Numbered from the stretch's first letter, positions 23,349 through 33,859 are shown. The stretch is DNA of 64,000 bases from Aporrectodea caliginosa (GCA_020284085.1 JACEVL010000206.1:309501-373500), one strand, 5' to 3'. The notes: generated from the sequence alone by a model not told the origin. A program made the numbers and translations.

Positions 23349-25104
23349 TCAAGTATTTGCTGACGATGAGGCTCTAACAAAACTTCTCCATTTCGGTCGG
23401 TCTCTTGCGAGTTCTATTGCCCTTCTTAAGTCCCATCCTCTGTCTTCTATATCCTCCAGTACGTTATCTATCCATCTCTTCTTCTGACGTCCTCTGCTCC
23501 TCGTTCCCTCCACCTCTCCGTGCAGCGCCTTTGCCGGCATTCTTCCGTTCTCCATCCTGATCACATGTCCATACCATGTTAGTCTTCGTTTCTTTATTCT
23601 TTCCACTACCGTTTCCTTCTGTCCCAGTTCTTCTCGTGTCACCTCATTCCGTATCTTTTCTCTTCGTGATCTATTCAGTAGTCCTCGTAGCCATCCCATC
23701 TCCGCCACCAGGAGTCTTCTCTCGTCCTCCTTTTTCATGCACCAAGACTCTGCTCCATACGTGAGGACCGGTATCACCAGTGTTTCGTATAGTTTGGTTT
23801 TTGTTCTTGTTGAGATGTTGCCTGATCTCCATAGTTTCCTCAGCTTCCCAAACATTGCTGACGCCAGCCCAATTCTTTTCCTTATGTCCCTTGTCGACTC
23901 CGCGTCCTCCGTAATTACGCCCCCCAGGTACACAAATTCCGTCACCTGCTCCAGCTCCTCTCCTTCCAGGGTGATGTTTATCTTTTCTTTTTTCTTACCA
24001 ATTGTCATTGTTTTGGTCTTCTCTCCATTGATCTTAAGCCCGAATCTTTTGCTACTTTCATGTACCCTGGTCGTTAGTTCCTGCAGTTGGCTTCCGCTTT
24101 CCGCCATCAGATCTATGTCGTCTGCAAATCTTAGGTTGTTGACTATTGTTCCATTTATTCTCACCCCTATTTCTGTATCTGCCAGCGCTATGTCCATCAT
24201 TGCCTCCAGTATCAGGTTGAATAGGTATGGGGATAGACCGCAGCCTTGTCTTACTCCAACATGCACACGAAACCATTCCGTTAGCTCCCCATCTACTCTC
24301 ACTGCGCTTACCGTCTTGCTATACAGGTCCTCTAGTAGCTCCACTAGCTCCTCTGGTATTCCATAATTCCTCATCACTCTCCATAGCCCCTGCTGCCAGA
24401 TGCTATCAAAAGCCTGTCTGAAGTCTATAAAGTTGTTATATATCACCTTGTTCTTTTCATAGTATTTCTCCGCTAGTTGCCTGATTGTGAATATTTGGTC
24501 TACTGTTCCCCTTCCTCTTCTGAAACCCGCCTGTTCCTCTCCCACTATTTCCTCCACATACCTCCGTAGTCGTTGTTGCAGGACTCTGGTGTACACCTTA
24601 CCAGGCACGCTCAGGAGGCTAATTCCTCTGTAGTTGCTGCAGATGGTTTTGTCCTTTTTCTTGTGTATGGGGACTATGATCGCCTTTCCCCAGTCCTCCG
24701 GGCATTTCTTCCCTTGGTATATCCTGTTGCACAGAGTGTGCATCATTTCCACCGAGCACTCCTCTCCTTCCCTGATCATTTCTGCTGTGATGTTGTCTTC
24801 CCCCGGTGCTTTCCTCTTTTTTGGTTATTTATCGCCTCTTCTATTTCCCCTCTGAGTATGTGACCTAGCCTATCCTGGTTGCTATTCTGTGGCATTTCCT
24901 CCAAGACCGTGATGTCCGTTTGGTTCTCTTCGTTATACAGTTCCTCGAAGTGTTCTCTCCATCGTCCCCTGATCTCGTCCCTGTCCTCTATCTTTTTCCC
25001 ATCCTTGCTTCTGATTTCTGAAGGAGGAAATGCTCCCTTCCACGTTTCCCAGTCCTTCCCCACCTTCGCGTTGAAGTCACCCATTATGATCAGGATCTCC
25101 TGAC
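23349..25104 (-). mobile_element. RTE-like LINE, reverse transcriptase nearly complete
   Basis: A 476-residue minus-strand frame (24779-23349) shows reverse transcriptase motifs in order: NYRGISLLSVPGKVY, GFRRGRGTVDQIF, the FIDFRQAFDSI block, GVRQGCGLSPYLFNL, the catalytic FADDIDL, FVYLGGVI, then the RTE tail LVIPVLTYGAESW and RRLTWYGHVIRM. Upstream, another frame (25084-24776) has the endonuclease motif GDFNAKVGKD and GRWREHFEELYN. The endonuclease is mostly missing, and a frameshift near 24,810 separates the two. The copy is 5'-truncated near 25,104. The RT active-site aspartates are present, so the copy is fairly young. Confidence 0.88.
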
Positions 25105-25659
25105 TATACTAATACTATAATCTAATGGACAACTGTTCAAAGCAATTTCCGCCGATATAAATTGCGGTTCCTGAAAATAATTATGTACTTGAAAATAAAG
25201 TCTTTTGAAGGTGTTTAAGGGAATCTCGGTGTATTATCCAATATTTAGTGAAATCAGTAAATTTACCAGCGTGTGTCTGTTCTGTTTGTAGTTAAGATTT
25301 ATGTATTCTATCATATGTTTTTTTCCCAATTGCATAACATGTTAATGTATAGCGCAGTGCGTTTGTCAGGCGCTTCAATAAAGAAAAGATTATTATTATT
25401 ATTATTACTATTCCTTTATTTCACAAACTCGTTGACACAAACGCAACAAGATTACAAAATCAACAGTTTAGATATCGATTAGACAAAAATAATTGTCAAA
25501 TAGATAAGAGGGCTAGGAATGTATTAATAACTGAGACCTATTGCTAAAGAAAATTAGTGTATAGCCAATACACCATAAAGTACTCTAGGTATGAAATTTC
25601 GATCATCCCTATCCGGCAATGCATAAAATCAAAAATGTAACACATTACATGTTACTGAA

Positions 25660-25661
<2 letters not shown>
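25105..25661. other. gene-free stretch with a retroposon 3' tail
   Basis: Around 25346-25405 is AGCGCAGTGCGTTTGTCAGG with GCGCTTCAATAAAG and a short (ATT)n. The same tail occurs inverted at about 43,625-43,672, next to another AAT tract, so it marks a retroposon 3' end. No gene otherwise. Confidence 0.5.
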
Positions 25662-25734
<73 letters not shown>

Positions 25735-25735
25735 T
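25662..25735. repeat. (ATT)n microsatellite
   Basis: Uninterrupted ATT trinucleotides. Confidence 0.95.
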
Positions 25736-25772
25736 TTACCCGAGGTATCTATAATCCCTCAGGTGTCAGATA

Positions 25773-26040
25773 TTAATAAGCAATGTTTACTCTGGAGTGG
25801 CCATCCTTGTCAAGATCTGGAAGAACAAAAGTGCCGTGGAACGCAACAGCGTTGAAACGTTGGATTACAACAGACAGGCGCTGGAACAAGAAACTGGTTT
25901 CTCTTGGGTCGCCAGAAATTTGGCCCAAGAGACGACCCAGGTCAGCGAGAAAGGCCAGTCCCTTGGCGTTAATTGGTCCCATAGTTTCAAAAGCCAGTGG
26001 GACAAAGTGGTAGGATTGCATCAGGGACAAAGTGGTAGGA
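25773..26040 (-). mobile_element. retroelement polyprotein C-terminal fragment
   Basis: The minus-strand frame reads FVPLAFETMGPINAKGLAFL followed by LGRLLGQISGDPRETSFLFQ and RLSVVIQRFNAVAFHGTF. I recognise this pattern from the C-terminal region of animal retroelement polyproteins, but cannot assign the clade. It ends at a (TTA)n tract, and a short direct duplication (CAGGGACAAAGTGGTAGG) lies at its edge. Confidence 0.55.
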
Positions 26041-26042
26041 TT

Positions 26043-26043
26043 G

Positions 26044-26104
<61 letters not shown>

Positions 26105-26105
26105 G

Positions 26106-26157
<52 letters not shown>

Positions 26158-26158
26158 C
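26043..26158. repeat. (ATT)n microsatellite
   Basis: ATT trinucleotides with one TTGTTG interruption. It abuts the SINE at 26170-26285 and corresponds to the far longer (AAT)n at 42891-43605 in the inverted duplicate. Confidence 0.95.
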
Positions 26159-26169
26159 AATTATTATTA

Positions 26170-26285
26170 GGGAAGGTCTTGCTCAATGTATCTACACAGT
26201 CACCTTCTCAGAGACTCGAACTCCTACTCTCCGTCTTATAAGCCGAGCTCTCTAACCAATCGGCTACCGTGTCACACAATTGGTA
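26170..26285 (-). repeat. tRNA-derived SINE
   Basis: On the minus strand: A-box TAGCCGATTGGTTAGAGAGC and B-box GAGTTCGAGTC, then TGAGAAGGTGACTGTGTAGA, ending at the AT-rich trinucleotide tail. A near-identical inverted copy lies at 42780-42888. Confidence 0.8.
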
Positions 26286-26468
26286 GGTTTCCATTGTTTA
26301 AAAAGATCTTGTGACTGTCATGGCCGTTAACTTCAACCTTACCGATTTTAGTGTTCTGACGTTTTGTGTTAAAATTTCGCAAATGCATACAAAGCCTATA
26401 ATATAGCAATTCTCAACGACTTTTCAATGGTGTCTAAAGAAAACAATCGGTTGGTTTCTTATTTTTAA

Positions 26469-27277
26469 CCCTTATAGGGTCACCGGGGGTAAAAAAATAC
26501 CCCCATCTCGGTTTTTCACGGAAATTTTAATCCCTGAAAATAGTTGAAGAAATCGCTTCTATGACTTTTCCTAAATATGTTTCATCCACAGAATGCATCC
26601 AGTTTCATTAGTTATTCATGCACCCAAATCAGCTATAAAGTACGAAAATGCACCAAGTCGTAGCTATTTTACTAAGGAATTTATAAACATAACATTATGC
26701 ATGCTTTACACATGAGTGTCTTGCTGTTACAATGTCTCCTTATCAGTATCTGAACATTATATATATATATATAAGCATAATATATATATATATATATACA
26801 TATATATATAAGCATAATACAAATATACATATTTATATGCTACATGTATACATAGTTCAATTCATACATACATGTGCATGTAGATGCCTACATTCCACAC
26901 CAAATTCATCATCAGGCTCATTTCTTCTTCTTGGTCATCACTCTCATTTATCCACTGCTGTATTTGAACACTCGCCTGCGCTGCCGCAATTCTTCGTGAC
27001 GACCGTGTGGCCATTTCATACATAAATATTAGATGAATAACTCTTGTGATACTAAAATTTCTGCATGCATTACTACACAGTAAACAATGACGTCAGCAAT
27101 AGCTTGTGCTCCATAAATAAAAACAATAATTATGTCAGTACCTTCTATAAATAACTGTTTTTAGTTTTATACTTGAAAATCGGAGTTTACCATAAGAATC
27201 ATGCGAATCACAGTGGGGGTATTTTTTTACCCCCCGGTGACCAAAATCGGTTGAGAAAAATCGTGACCCTATAAGGG
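26469..27277. mobile_element. 809-bp TTAA-flanked (piggyBac-like) element
   Basis: Flanked by TTAA (26465-26468, 27278-27281). The terminal inverted repeats begin CCCTTATAGGGTCAC on both ends. The left end continues directly, and the right end after about 23 bp, into CCGGGGGTAAAAAAATACCC. No transposase frame; the interior is AT-rich with (TA)n and CATACATG runs. The same genomic segment at 42153-42890 has a single TTAA and no insert, direct evidence of insertion at TTAA. Confidence 0.9.
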
Positions 27278-27459
27278 TTAATAACGCTTTGCCATGTTTG
27301 GGCCATCACCAAGGAGGTGATGTGGAGTATAATTTTGTGTTTACTGAAATATCAAAAACAGCTGGCAGGGACGACGAGAGCACATATATACAAATACTTT
27401 AATACATGCATGCATAAAAACATACAAACATACATACAAACATACATGCATGTACACAC

Positions 27460-28215
27460 ACATACGCAATGAAAATTCAAACACGCATACATATTGTGCA
27501 ATGGTCTAAAAGTTGCCACTTAAGTTTAAATGCTAGCAAGTCTTGTGAAGTTATCATAACCCGTCCCCATTACCGAACTGATGTCACTATCCCACCAATT
27601 GATATGATTGGCAGGGTTACTGATCTCAAAATTCTTAGTGTCACACTCTCTGAAAGAATAGGGTTCTCCCTTCATATTAATAACATAATATTATGCTGCA
27701 GAGCTAAGCAGTCCTTTTTTGCATTGCATGTCCTGATATTGTTGGGTGAATGGTTTACTCCTCTCCTGCTTGGTGAGGCTTCGCTAATTTGGGTGAGCGA
27801 GAACGGCTAAACTCTCTTATAAAAAGACTTATCAAGCAAGGATTTTTGCCCAGCTACTACCCTACATTCGAAGAAATGTGCGACAAAGCTGACCGTGCTC
27901 TATTTTCAAATATAATTGGCTAATCCTGGGCATGTTCTCCGTGGTTTACTCCCTCCAGTTCATGAATCACAATACTTTTTACGGCCTCGTCCTCACAACC
28001 GTGAAATTCCACGTTCTAACCTTCTCACTAGAAATGGATTCATTACCAGGATGCTATACACTTATTAACATGTTTTAGAATTTTACTATTCATTATGATT
28101 AATATACATTATTATTACTTCTCTGTGTTATTTTACATTCTATTTTGATGTCCCATTGTGCGTTTGCTAATGGAGTAATAAAGGCCATACTTACTTACTT
28201 ACTTACTTTATTTAC
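27460..28215 (+). mobile_element. jockey/CR1-like LINE 3' end
   Basis: Fragments in three frames follow the known order: VQWSKSCHLSLNASKSCEVI, IGRVTDLKILSVTLSERIGF, ERLNSLIKRLIKQGFLPSYY, then the C terminus HNREIPRSNLL and GFITRMLYTY. At least two frameshifts and a replaced stretch near 27,725 make it inactive. It ends in a (TTAC)n tail (about 28189-28212). The first 260 bp also occur inverted at 42153-42410. Confidence 0.85.
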
Positions 28216-29118
28216 TTAATGCATGAATACAGTCATGTATGCACACATACATACATGTATATACAAGCGCATAAACACATGCATAGATACACTTAGACAT
28301 GCGTATGGCTTAGCATCTATGGCGCCTGATAGGCCTAATTAATGCACTCAAATTAAGTCATGGAAAGAGAGCGACTGGCACGCGGACAAAACAACATAAA
28401 ATAGTAATATTTAGTAATAATCAAGATAATGACGACGACGACACCAAAAACAACAACAACAACAACGATAATAATACTAAACTGCGATGAAAAATCTCCA
28501 TTTGCCTAAATAATAGACTTGCGTTACATAAAGACATGAAACGTTGGAAAACTTAGGGTTATGTCATTGGAAACATATCTTAAACCAGAAGAAAATCTTA
28601 CCAACAGAAGCGAAAGAGACAAATATTAATAAAATCAGCAATTGAACTGTTAATTAAGGAAGTGAACGGGTTTTGAAGCAAAGATGTGGTTAATTTGAAC
28701 TCCGGCATTGTCTTAATTCGGTTGGTTCCAATCCAGAGACTGGAATAAGGAGGAGGGCGACACTACTAATCTTAACTGTCACATACATGTAGTGTCGTTA
28801 AACTGAAACTATGCCTATTTTATATCTGGAGAGAGTTAAACATAGTGAGAAGTAAAGGCAGGCGACGTCAGCGACGCAGCCAGCCACAAGATATTAAATA
28901 CTTATAACTCCTGTTAGACACCTTTAGAACAGTGTTTACCGCTGCCACTGTTCGCTTTCTGACAGTGCCAGTCCCAAGCCTGAAAAAGGAGGAGGGCGAC
29001 GCTAATGGTCTTTGTTACCACACAGCCAGTCGTTAAACAGAAAAACCACCACCAGTTTCCTTAGATTAAATAGTTACTGGTTGGTAACAGATTCTCATCA
29101 GAAGATTTCTCAGAAACA
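28216..29118. other. gene-free stretch
   Basis: Contains ATACATAC-type runs, a short (AAC)n near 28445, and a CCACTGTTCGC-family copy (28935-29040). No gene supported. Confidence 0.5.
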
Positions 29119-29126
29119 TTATCACA

Positions 29127-30308
29127 CATGGGCGGAGTTTGGTTTCAGCTCATGGGGGGGGGCAAAAGCATACCTTCAACTCCCTCCCTTTCCTCCGCCC
29201 CAAAGCAGTACCCCTTTAAAACGAAGGGGCTTGGGTGCGATTTGAGCCCCCATTCGGGGTCTGGATCGAAGCCCGAGGCGCCAAATGTATTTTGAGCATA
29301 CTTGGTACTAATTTTGGCCTTCTCGCGAGAAGATTTAGAAGGATTTTACTGCTTAAAAACACATAATGGCCTTACATCGAAGACTGCGACTAGTCGACTA
29401 CGCTAATGCAGCTGTAAGCGTTGAGATCCACTGTTTGCATACATGAGAACCAGATCTTCGACGACTAAATGCAGCCGGTCTGACAGATCACATTCAATGT
29501 TCAGAAGAGCCAGCGAAGAAAAGCGGTCCTGTCCCATGGTTGATTGCAATCAGTTTCTTATGCGTCTCATCGATGAAAAACTTCTCTCCTCTCAGCGATT
29601 GCTGAACCCACAGGCAACGTTAGTGCTCCAAGCTGTAACAATGAGGATAAACAATTTCGGCCATTTCCTTCTAAATTACATCAAAGTTAGGCCTAATGTC
29701 ATTTTCCGTGCTTGAAAACAGTTCCATTTTGGATGTCAGAACTTGTAGATTACTTAAAGATTTCGGCGTATTTGTCAACGAGCGCCTTGATTCCATCCTT
29801 ATCGCAGTGCTATACGGCATCAACGGATTTGGCCATGATTAAACTGTTCTTGTCGAAACGGAACTCCAGCTGGCCAATTAATGTACACTGTACATGTATC
29901 AACAGTATCATAAACAGGGAGATACAGCTGATTGTACCAGGGTGAATGCATTGGTTCTTTGCGTCAATTGCTGGCACGTGCTGAATCATCAATGCATTCA
30001 CGTTGTCCAAATGTAGTAGGCTATATATAGCAGCGAAGATGTCTCGAAGTGATGAAGCAGTTTTAACAGTCCTCTGACTTCTTGTGGCTGCTATGCCTTG
30101 TGTACTTGGACCAGAGTCATATGTGCTGGCAGGAACTGGTAGAGATGGGATGGCTATTCCATGAGATAATTATAGGCCTAGTAAAGTGTTAGAATATTCC
30201 ATGGTTTAAACTATACCTTATCACTATACCTTAATGGCGCACGGTCAAGTCTGTGGGTTCATGGGGGGGCTTAGACCCCCTAGCCCCTGATAATAAACTC
30301 CGCCCATG
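29127..30308. mobile_element. hAT-superfamily element, internally decayed
   Basis: A 1,182-bp element with 14-bp terminal inverted repeats CATGGGCGGAGTTT and perfect 8-bp target duplications TTATCACA (29119-29126, 30309-30316); 8-bp duplications are the hAT hallmark. GGGGGG/CCCCCC patches lie just inside each end. Minus-strand frames at 29700-30010 (for example RFDKNSLIMAKSVDAV, with DGIKALVDKYAEIFK after a stop) could be transposase relics of the ZMYM-like hAT type, but that is tentative. Confidence 0.85.
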
Positions 30309-30700
30309 TTATCACATAATTATGACAAATTTCGCAACAACAATTCAACGCTGTTGGTTGGTCATTTGCTGTTTAACGACACTGTGAAATAACAAATAAA
30401 AGCAATCTGTGATGAAAATTCGCCATTTCACAAAATTCTAGAGCGACGCTAAATAAAGCCACACAATAACCTTTTATATTTAGCGCCGTTGGCTTTCAGA
30501 GGCTTTCATAAAATTTTACTTGAGCTGAAACGTCTAATAACAACGTGTCAAATATCCCTTCACACGTCACCATGTCTTTCACTCGTGCATATTATAGAAA
30601 CCTGCTATTGTTCCTTTCCCTAGGAAAAACTGATCCCTCAGGATTAAAAAACCGGCAAATAGCAATTTTTTTGAATGATCCAATCCAGTAGCTGCTACAA
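30309..30700. other. gene-free stretch before the Polinton
   Basis: Non-coding, with no repeat I can assign. Ends with the 6-bp CTACAA (30695-30700) that recurs just after the Polinton's right end (39807-39812). Confidence 0.5.
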
Positions 30701-31306
30701 GTAGTGAGCTAAAGGCTTTTATCAGACCCAATTTGGGTACGAATAAAGGGATGACGTCATCCAAACATATTGCTGCTATCAGGACAGTTGCACCATAGTG
30801 CTGGTATCAGGACAGTCACAGCTTAGCGCTGGTATCAGGACCTCGGCCAAAACAGAGGGCAATTAAAGGTGGCCAAGGGTTACACTTCTTGGGTGGGGGC
30901 GTACGTGTGCCTACCCCTCTCCTTCCAAAGTGGCAATTATTTTTGGGTGTGAGCCACGCCAGGCACATATGCCAAATTTAGACCCCGTCATTGTCGCTAC
31001 AAGCTCATTGAATATTCATTAAACACAATTTGCGCTGTTTTGTAATACACGCAATCAACATGCATATTGTTTTGGGCCTTTCACTCACATGGCCACATAG
31101 ACAATCTTAGCCATTTACACTGTAGGGCAATGCTTTTGAAGTTTCTACAGGCATCCAATGAGCTTGCAACTCTGTGAATTATAGAATAAGGCACACATTA
31201 TGACTATGGCGGGTTTGACCTCACACATCATATAGGCTCTCTTTCAACGCCTATACTATTCTATCTACCAAACAAGAAAAGACATGAATTTATTCAATCT
31301 TTATTG
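30701..31306 (+). repeat. Polinton left terminal inverted repeat
   Basis: Matches the complement of 38985-39806, beginning with TAGTGAGCTAAAGGC and ending near GACATGAATTTATTCAA. It contains tandem GGTATCAGGAC words (30800-30840) and a palindromic ATGACGTCAT (CRE-like) at about 30,752. The repeats are clearly diverged, and this copy is about 215 bp shorter than the right one. The inner end carries a poly(A) signal for the leftward RING gene. Confidence 0.92.
31300..31305 (-). terminator. poly(A) signal AATAAA inside left TIR
   Basis: TTTATT on the plus strand is AATAAA on the minus strand, about 75 bp beyond the stop codon of the RING gene. The matching signal in the right repeat serves the protease end. 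Confidence 0.7.
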
Positions 31307-31378
31307 AAGCGAAACGTAACATCGGTACATTAAACGGTTACACGCAGAATTAAGATCCTCATACGCATTAAGACGACT

Positions 31379-31810
31379 TTAAGCCATGTAGATTCGAACC
31401 GTTCCAAGAATTCTCTCATCACACAATGGACAATTATCCAAAATGTCAGCACATTTCTCACACGTTACTACGTGTGTGCAAGGCAATGCCAGAATTTCTA
31501 CATTATTCGTTTTACAATTTCTACAAATCACAGAAGTCTTAAACTTTTCATTCTCAGCCTTAAGACGCGATAGACGATAGTCCCGTGATTTCTCTTCTTT
31601 TCCCTCTACATCTGCATTACAAACTTCGCACAGACATCGATAATTTCCACAGACATCAAACTGACACTGCTGTACACGATTCTCTTCTGTCGGCTTTAAT
31701 ATGTGCTCTTCATTCCCATCAATATCGTCTACACAGCAAGGGCAATCGTCATTCGACAGTTGCTCAAACATCTGACTAAGCTCCTCCTCCACACGCTTAA
31801 CCTTTATCAT
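31379..31810 (-). CDS. RING-finger protein, IAP-type, 5'-interrupted by transposon
   Basis: The C terminus is a compact C3HC4 RING: ICRNCKTNNVEILALPCTHV, then CEKC and CPLCDERI. It resembles the C-terminal RING of inhibitor-of-apoptosis proteins, which act as E3 ubiquitin ligases; no BIR domain is present. Upstream lie a cysteine-rich stretch (CPCC, CQFDVCGNYRCLCEVC) that may bind zinc, and a short charged helix. It is the only leftward gene of the Polinton. A piggyBac-like element is inserted at TTAA 31797-31800: the ATG at 31808-31810 and three following codons belong partly to the inserted end. The next in-frame Met is at 31771. The frame is also open on the Polinton side beyond the insertion, so the native gene was probably longer and is now cut from its promoter. 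Host-interaction function is inferred from the RING family only. Confidence 0.8.
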   Translation of the reverse strand: MIKVKRVEEELSQMFEQLSNDDCPCCVDDIDGNEEHILKPTEENRVQQCQFDVCGNYRCLCEVCNADVEGKEEKSRDYRLSRLKAENEKFKTSVICRNCKTNNVEILALPCTHVVTCEKCADILDNCPLCDERILGTVRIYMA

Positions 31811-33045
31811 CCCAGATACTGAAATTGTTATGCAATCACTTTTTAATTTAGTTATGATGCAGTTTACAACCAATATAAAGGCAATCAGTAACAAAAGTAA
31901 TTTATTTTCAGTTCATATCTGAATTGTGCATATGTTCCCAAAGTGGAACGTTGGGTCAATTTGACTATCATAAGCACCGTGCATTAGTTAAAATGTAACT
32001 TTTTCAAAGTAATTCATATATGCAATGTGCAAAAGTTGTGATTCAAGGTTGTGTTAGTATTTCATTTAGGCCTAACTGAAACAGTTTCAGGAGAATTAGA
32101 CACTGCCAAGTCGATTGTGTTCCTGGGTATGGTATGTTTCAAAGCTCAGTTCGTGGAGCCGTTTGTCGCATTTTCCACACTTCTTCCTATAGTGTTGCTG
32201 TAGCAGCAAGCACATCTACATTGTGTTATGGACTCAATGAAATGGTTCAATCCATCACATTGAAGCAACGCAGGCACCGGTGTTGTCCGAACACTCAGTC
32301 CTTGACGTGGCACACCCTTCAGCAGGCCACAAACCACATCGCGTCGAAGCTGGATGTGACTCAGTCGTTATGTTGTAGTTTGTCCTCTTAGGTGTCCTAT
32401 CTCTTCCAGTATATGTTCATTTGTTATCTTCTCAGTCCAGGAGACCCTCAGCATTCTCCTCCAAATCCACATTTCACATGCATCGATTTTCTTCTCTAGT
32501 GCTTTGGTTTTTGTCCATGTCTCGCACCCGTACAGCACCACTGGTATTATCATTGCTTTTACAATTCTTGTTTTCGTTTCTAGGCTCACCGCTTTATCTT
32601 TCCATATCTTTTCCAGTCCCTGCATTGCTCCTTTTCCCAGAGTAATTCTTCGTCGTATCTCTCTCTCGCATCCCCCCTCCCTATCTATCGTAGCTCCCAG
32701 AAAACAGAAGCTCGACACCACCTCAATCTCTTCTCCATCCACTTCGAAGCTTCTCCAACTCTCTGTGGTCATGACTTTAGTCTTTTTTAAAATGAAATAA
32801 TTGTCACGTATCTGTAACATATATTAATTTTCAATATTTACGAATAAAAATGTCAATTTTTGTTGTATTTGCATCATAATTATAATTATTATTTACCAAA
32901 ACAGACTCGAAATCAAAGTAAATAAACACGCCTCCATCGTTGGTCAAGTCAATGAATATTTATGAGATGACTTATAGTCTGTTTCACTGCGACCAGATGA
33001 GTTTTAATAATATGTTCCACTTTGGGAACGTTGGGTCAATAAAGG
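31801..33045. mobile_element. piggyBac-like element inserted in the Polinton
   Basis: Flanked by TTAA (31797-31800, 33046-33049). The ends begin CCTTTATCATCCCA (left) and, on the complement, CCTTTATTGACCCAACG (right). A palindromic motif of GTTCC and GGAAC halves followed by CGTTGGGTCAA lies 133 bp from the left end and next to the right end. The same layout, with the same 133-bp distance, is found in the 54584-56447 element, which retains piggyBac transposase relics. No transposase is visible here; the centre is occupied by an RTE fragment. Confidence 0.85.
32368..32813 (-). mobile_element. RTE/BovB-like LINE C-terminal fragment
   Basis: A single minus-strand frame reads KKTKVMTTESWRSFEVDGEE, FCFLGATIDREGGCEREIRR, then MIIPVVLYGCETWTKTKALE and MWIWRRMLRVSWTEKITNEH, the region after the reverse transcriptase core in RTE/BovB LINEs. 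It is an isolated piece nested in the piggyBac-like insertion, so the order of events is Polinton, then piggyBac-like element, then RTE fragment (or the fragment travelled inside the piggyBac-like element). Confidence 0.85.
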
Positions 33046-33146
33046 TTAAACACATTTTCGCGTATAGAATTGTTGAGTATAACGACGTTGACCACTCGAT
33101 GTATAATGACCACATCAGTCTGAAATTTCAAGTTTAAATAGATCAG

Positions 33147-33154
33147 CTTTTATA
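33147..33154 (-). promoter_or_regulatory. TATA box for the leftward RING gene
   Basis: Minus-strand TATAAAAG about 98 bp from the TTAA insertion point. With the plus-strand TATA at 33203 it defines a compact divergent promoter. The RING coding remnant now starts about 1.3 kb away because of the insertion. Confidence 0.5.
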
Positions 33155-33202
33155 AGACTAGTACGAGGGGAAGGGCACAACGTTTGTATTTCTCTTTCTC
33201 TT

Positions 33203-33210
33203 TATATAAA
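33203..33210 (+). promoter_or_regulatory. TATA box for the ATPase and downstream genes
   Basis: TATATAAA preceded by a CTCTTTCTCTTT pyrimidine run. Initiation 25-30 bp downstream would fall after the first ATG (33215) and before the second (33245), which favours the second as the translated start. Confidence 0.5.
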
Positions 33211-33214
33211 TCTA

Positions 33215-33859
33215 ATGCATTATAAATTTCCATCAGTTTCTACAATGGACGTCAGTTGGATACATCCTTTCTCTGCTATAGTTAGCGGTCCGTCGGGCTG
33301 TGGCAAAACACAATTTACACTGCGTTTTATAGATCATCTGCCTCATATGGTGAAGCCCACAGTCAATAAAGTGTTGTGGTGCTATGGCATCTACCAAGAA
33401 ATTTTTGATAAGTATCCTCAAATTCAGTTTCACGAGGGGCTTCCAGACCTGAATATTTTCGATGGAAAAGAGAGCACGCTTCTTGTGTTGGACGACTTAA
33501 TGGCTGAAACAGACCAACGAGTAACCATGCTATTCACGAAAATCAGCCACCACAGAAATGTTTCCATATTATACCTGACTCAAAATCTATTTTATAACAA
33601 CAAACATATGAGAACCATAAGCCTGAACGCGCATTATCTAGTTCTTTTCAAGAATGTTAGAGATTCCACGCAAGTTGCAAATTTGGCCAGACAGATGTTT
33701 CCTGGAAAATCCCAATTTATGATAGAAGCATTTGCTGATGCGACTATGGTGCCGTTTGGTTATCTTCTAGTCGATCTGACGGCTGGTTCAGATGAGCGAT
33801 GTAGATTGAGAACCAATATATTCCCCGGTGAAACACATTACGTCTACATGCGCAAATGA
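33215..33859 (+). CDS. Polinton genome-packaging ATPase (FtsK/HerA family)
   Basis: A 214-residue P-loop ATPase of the FtsK-HerA (A32-like) class, which in Polintons and related viruses drives DNA into preformed capsids. Walker A is GPSGCGKT (residues 25-32). Walker B is LLVLDDL (about 89-95), followed by the sensor-like LTQNLF (121-126). The length fits the short single-domain enzymes of this group. Two starts are possible: ATG 33215, only 5 bp after a TATA box, and ATG 33245 (MDVSWIHPFS), which keeps all motifs and is the likelier one. It is the first gene of the rightward block. No stop or frame break; motif residues are intact. Confidence 0.92.
   Translation: MHYKFPSVSTMDVSWIHPFSAIVSGPSGCGKTQFTLRFIDHLPHMVKPTVNKVLWCYGIYQEIFDKYPQIQFHEGLPDLNIFDGKESTLLVLDDLMAETDQRVTMLFTKISHHRNVSILYLTQNLFYNNKHMRTISLNAHYLVLFKNVRDSTQVANLARQMFPGKSQFMIEAFADATMVPFGYLLVDLTAGSDERCRLRTNIFPGETHYVYMRK

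Noticed and set aside
31811..31894. Hydrophobic N-terminal extension of the RING protein (membrane anchor)
   Set aside because: These codons lie in the inserted piggyBac-like element, not in the Polinton gene.
32134..32391. 85-codon plus-strand and 63-codon minus-strand frames beside the RTE fragment
   Set aside because: No recognisable domain, inside the inserted transposon, and without upstream signals; a displaced polymerase gene was considered but no PolB motif is present.
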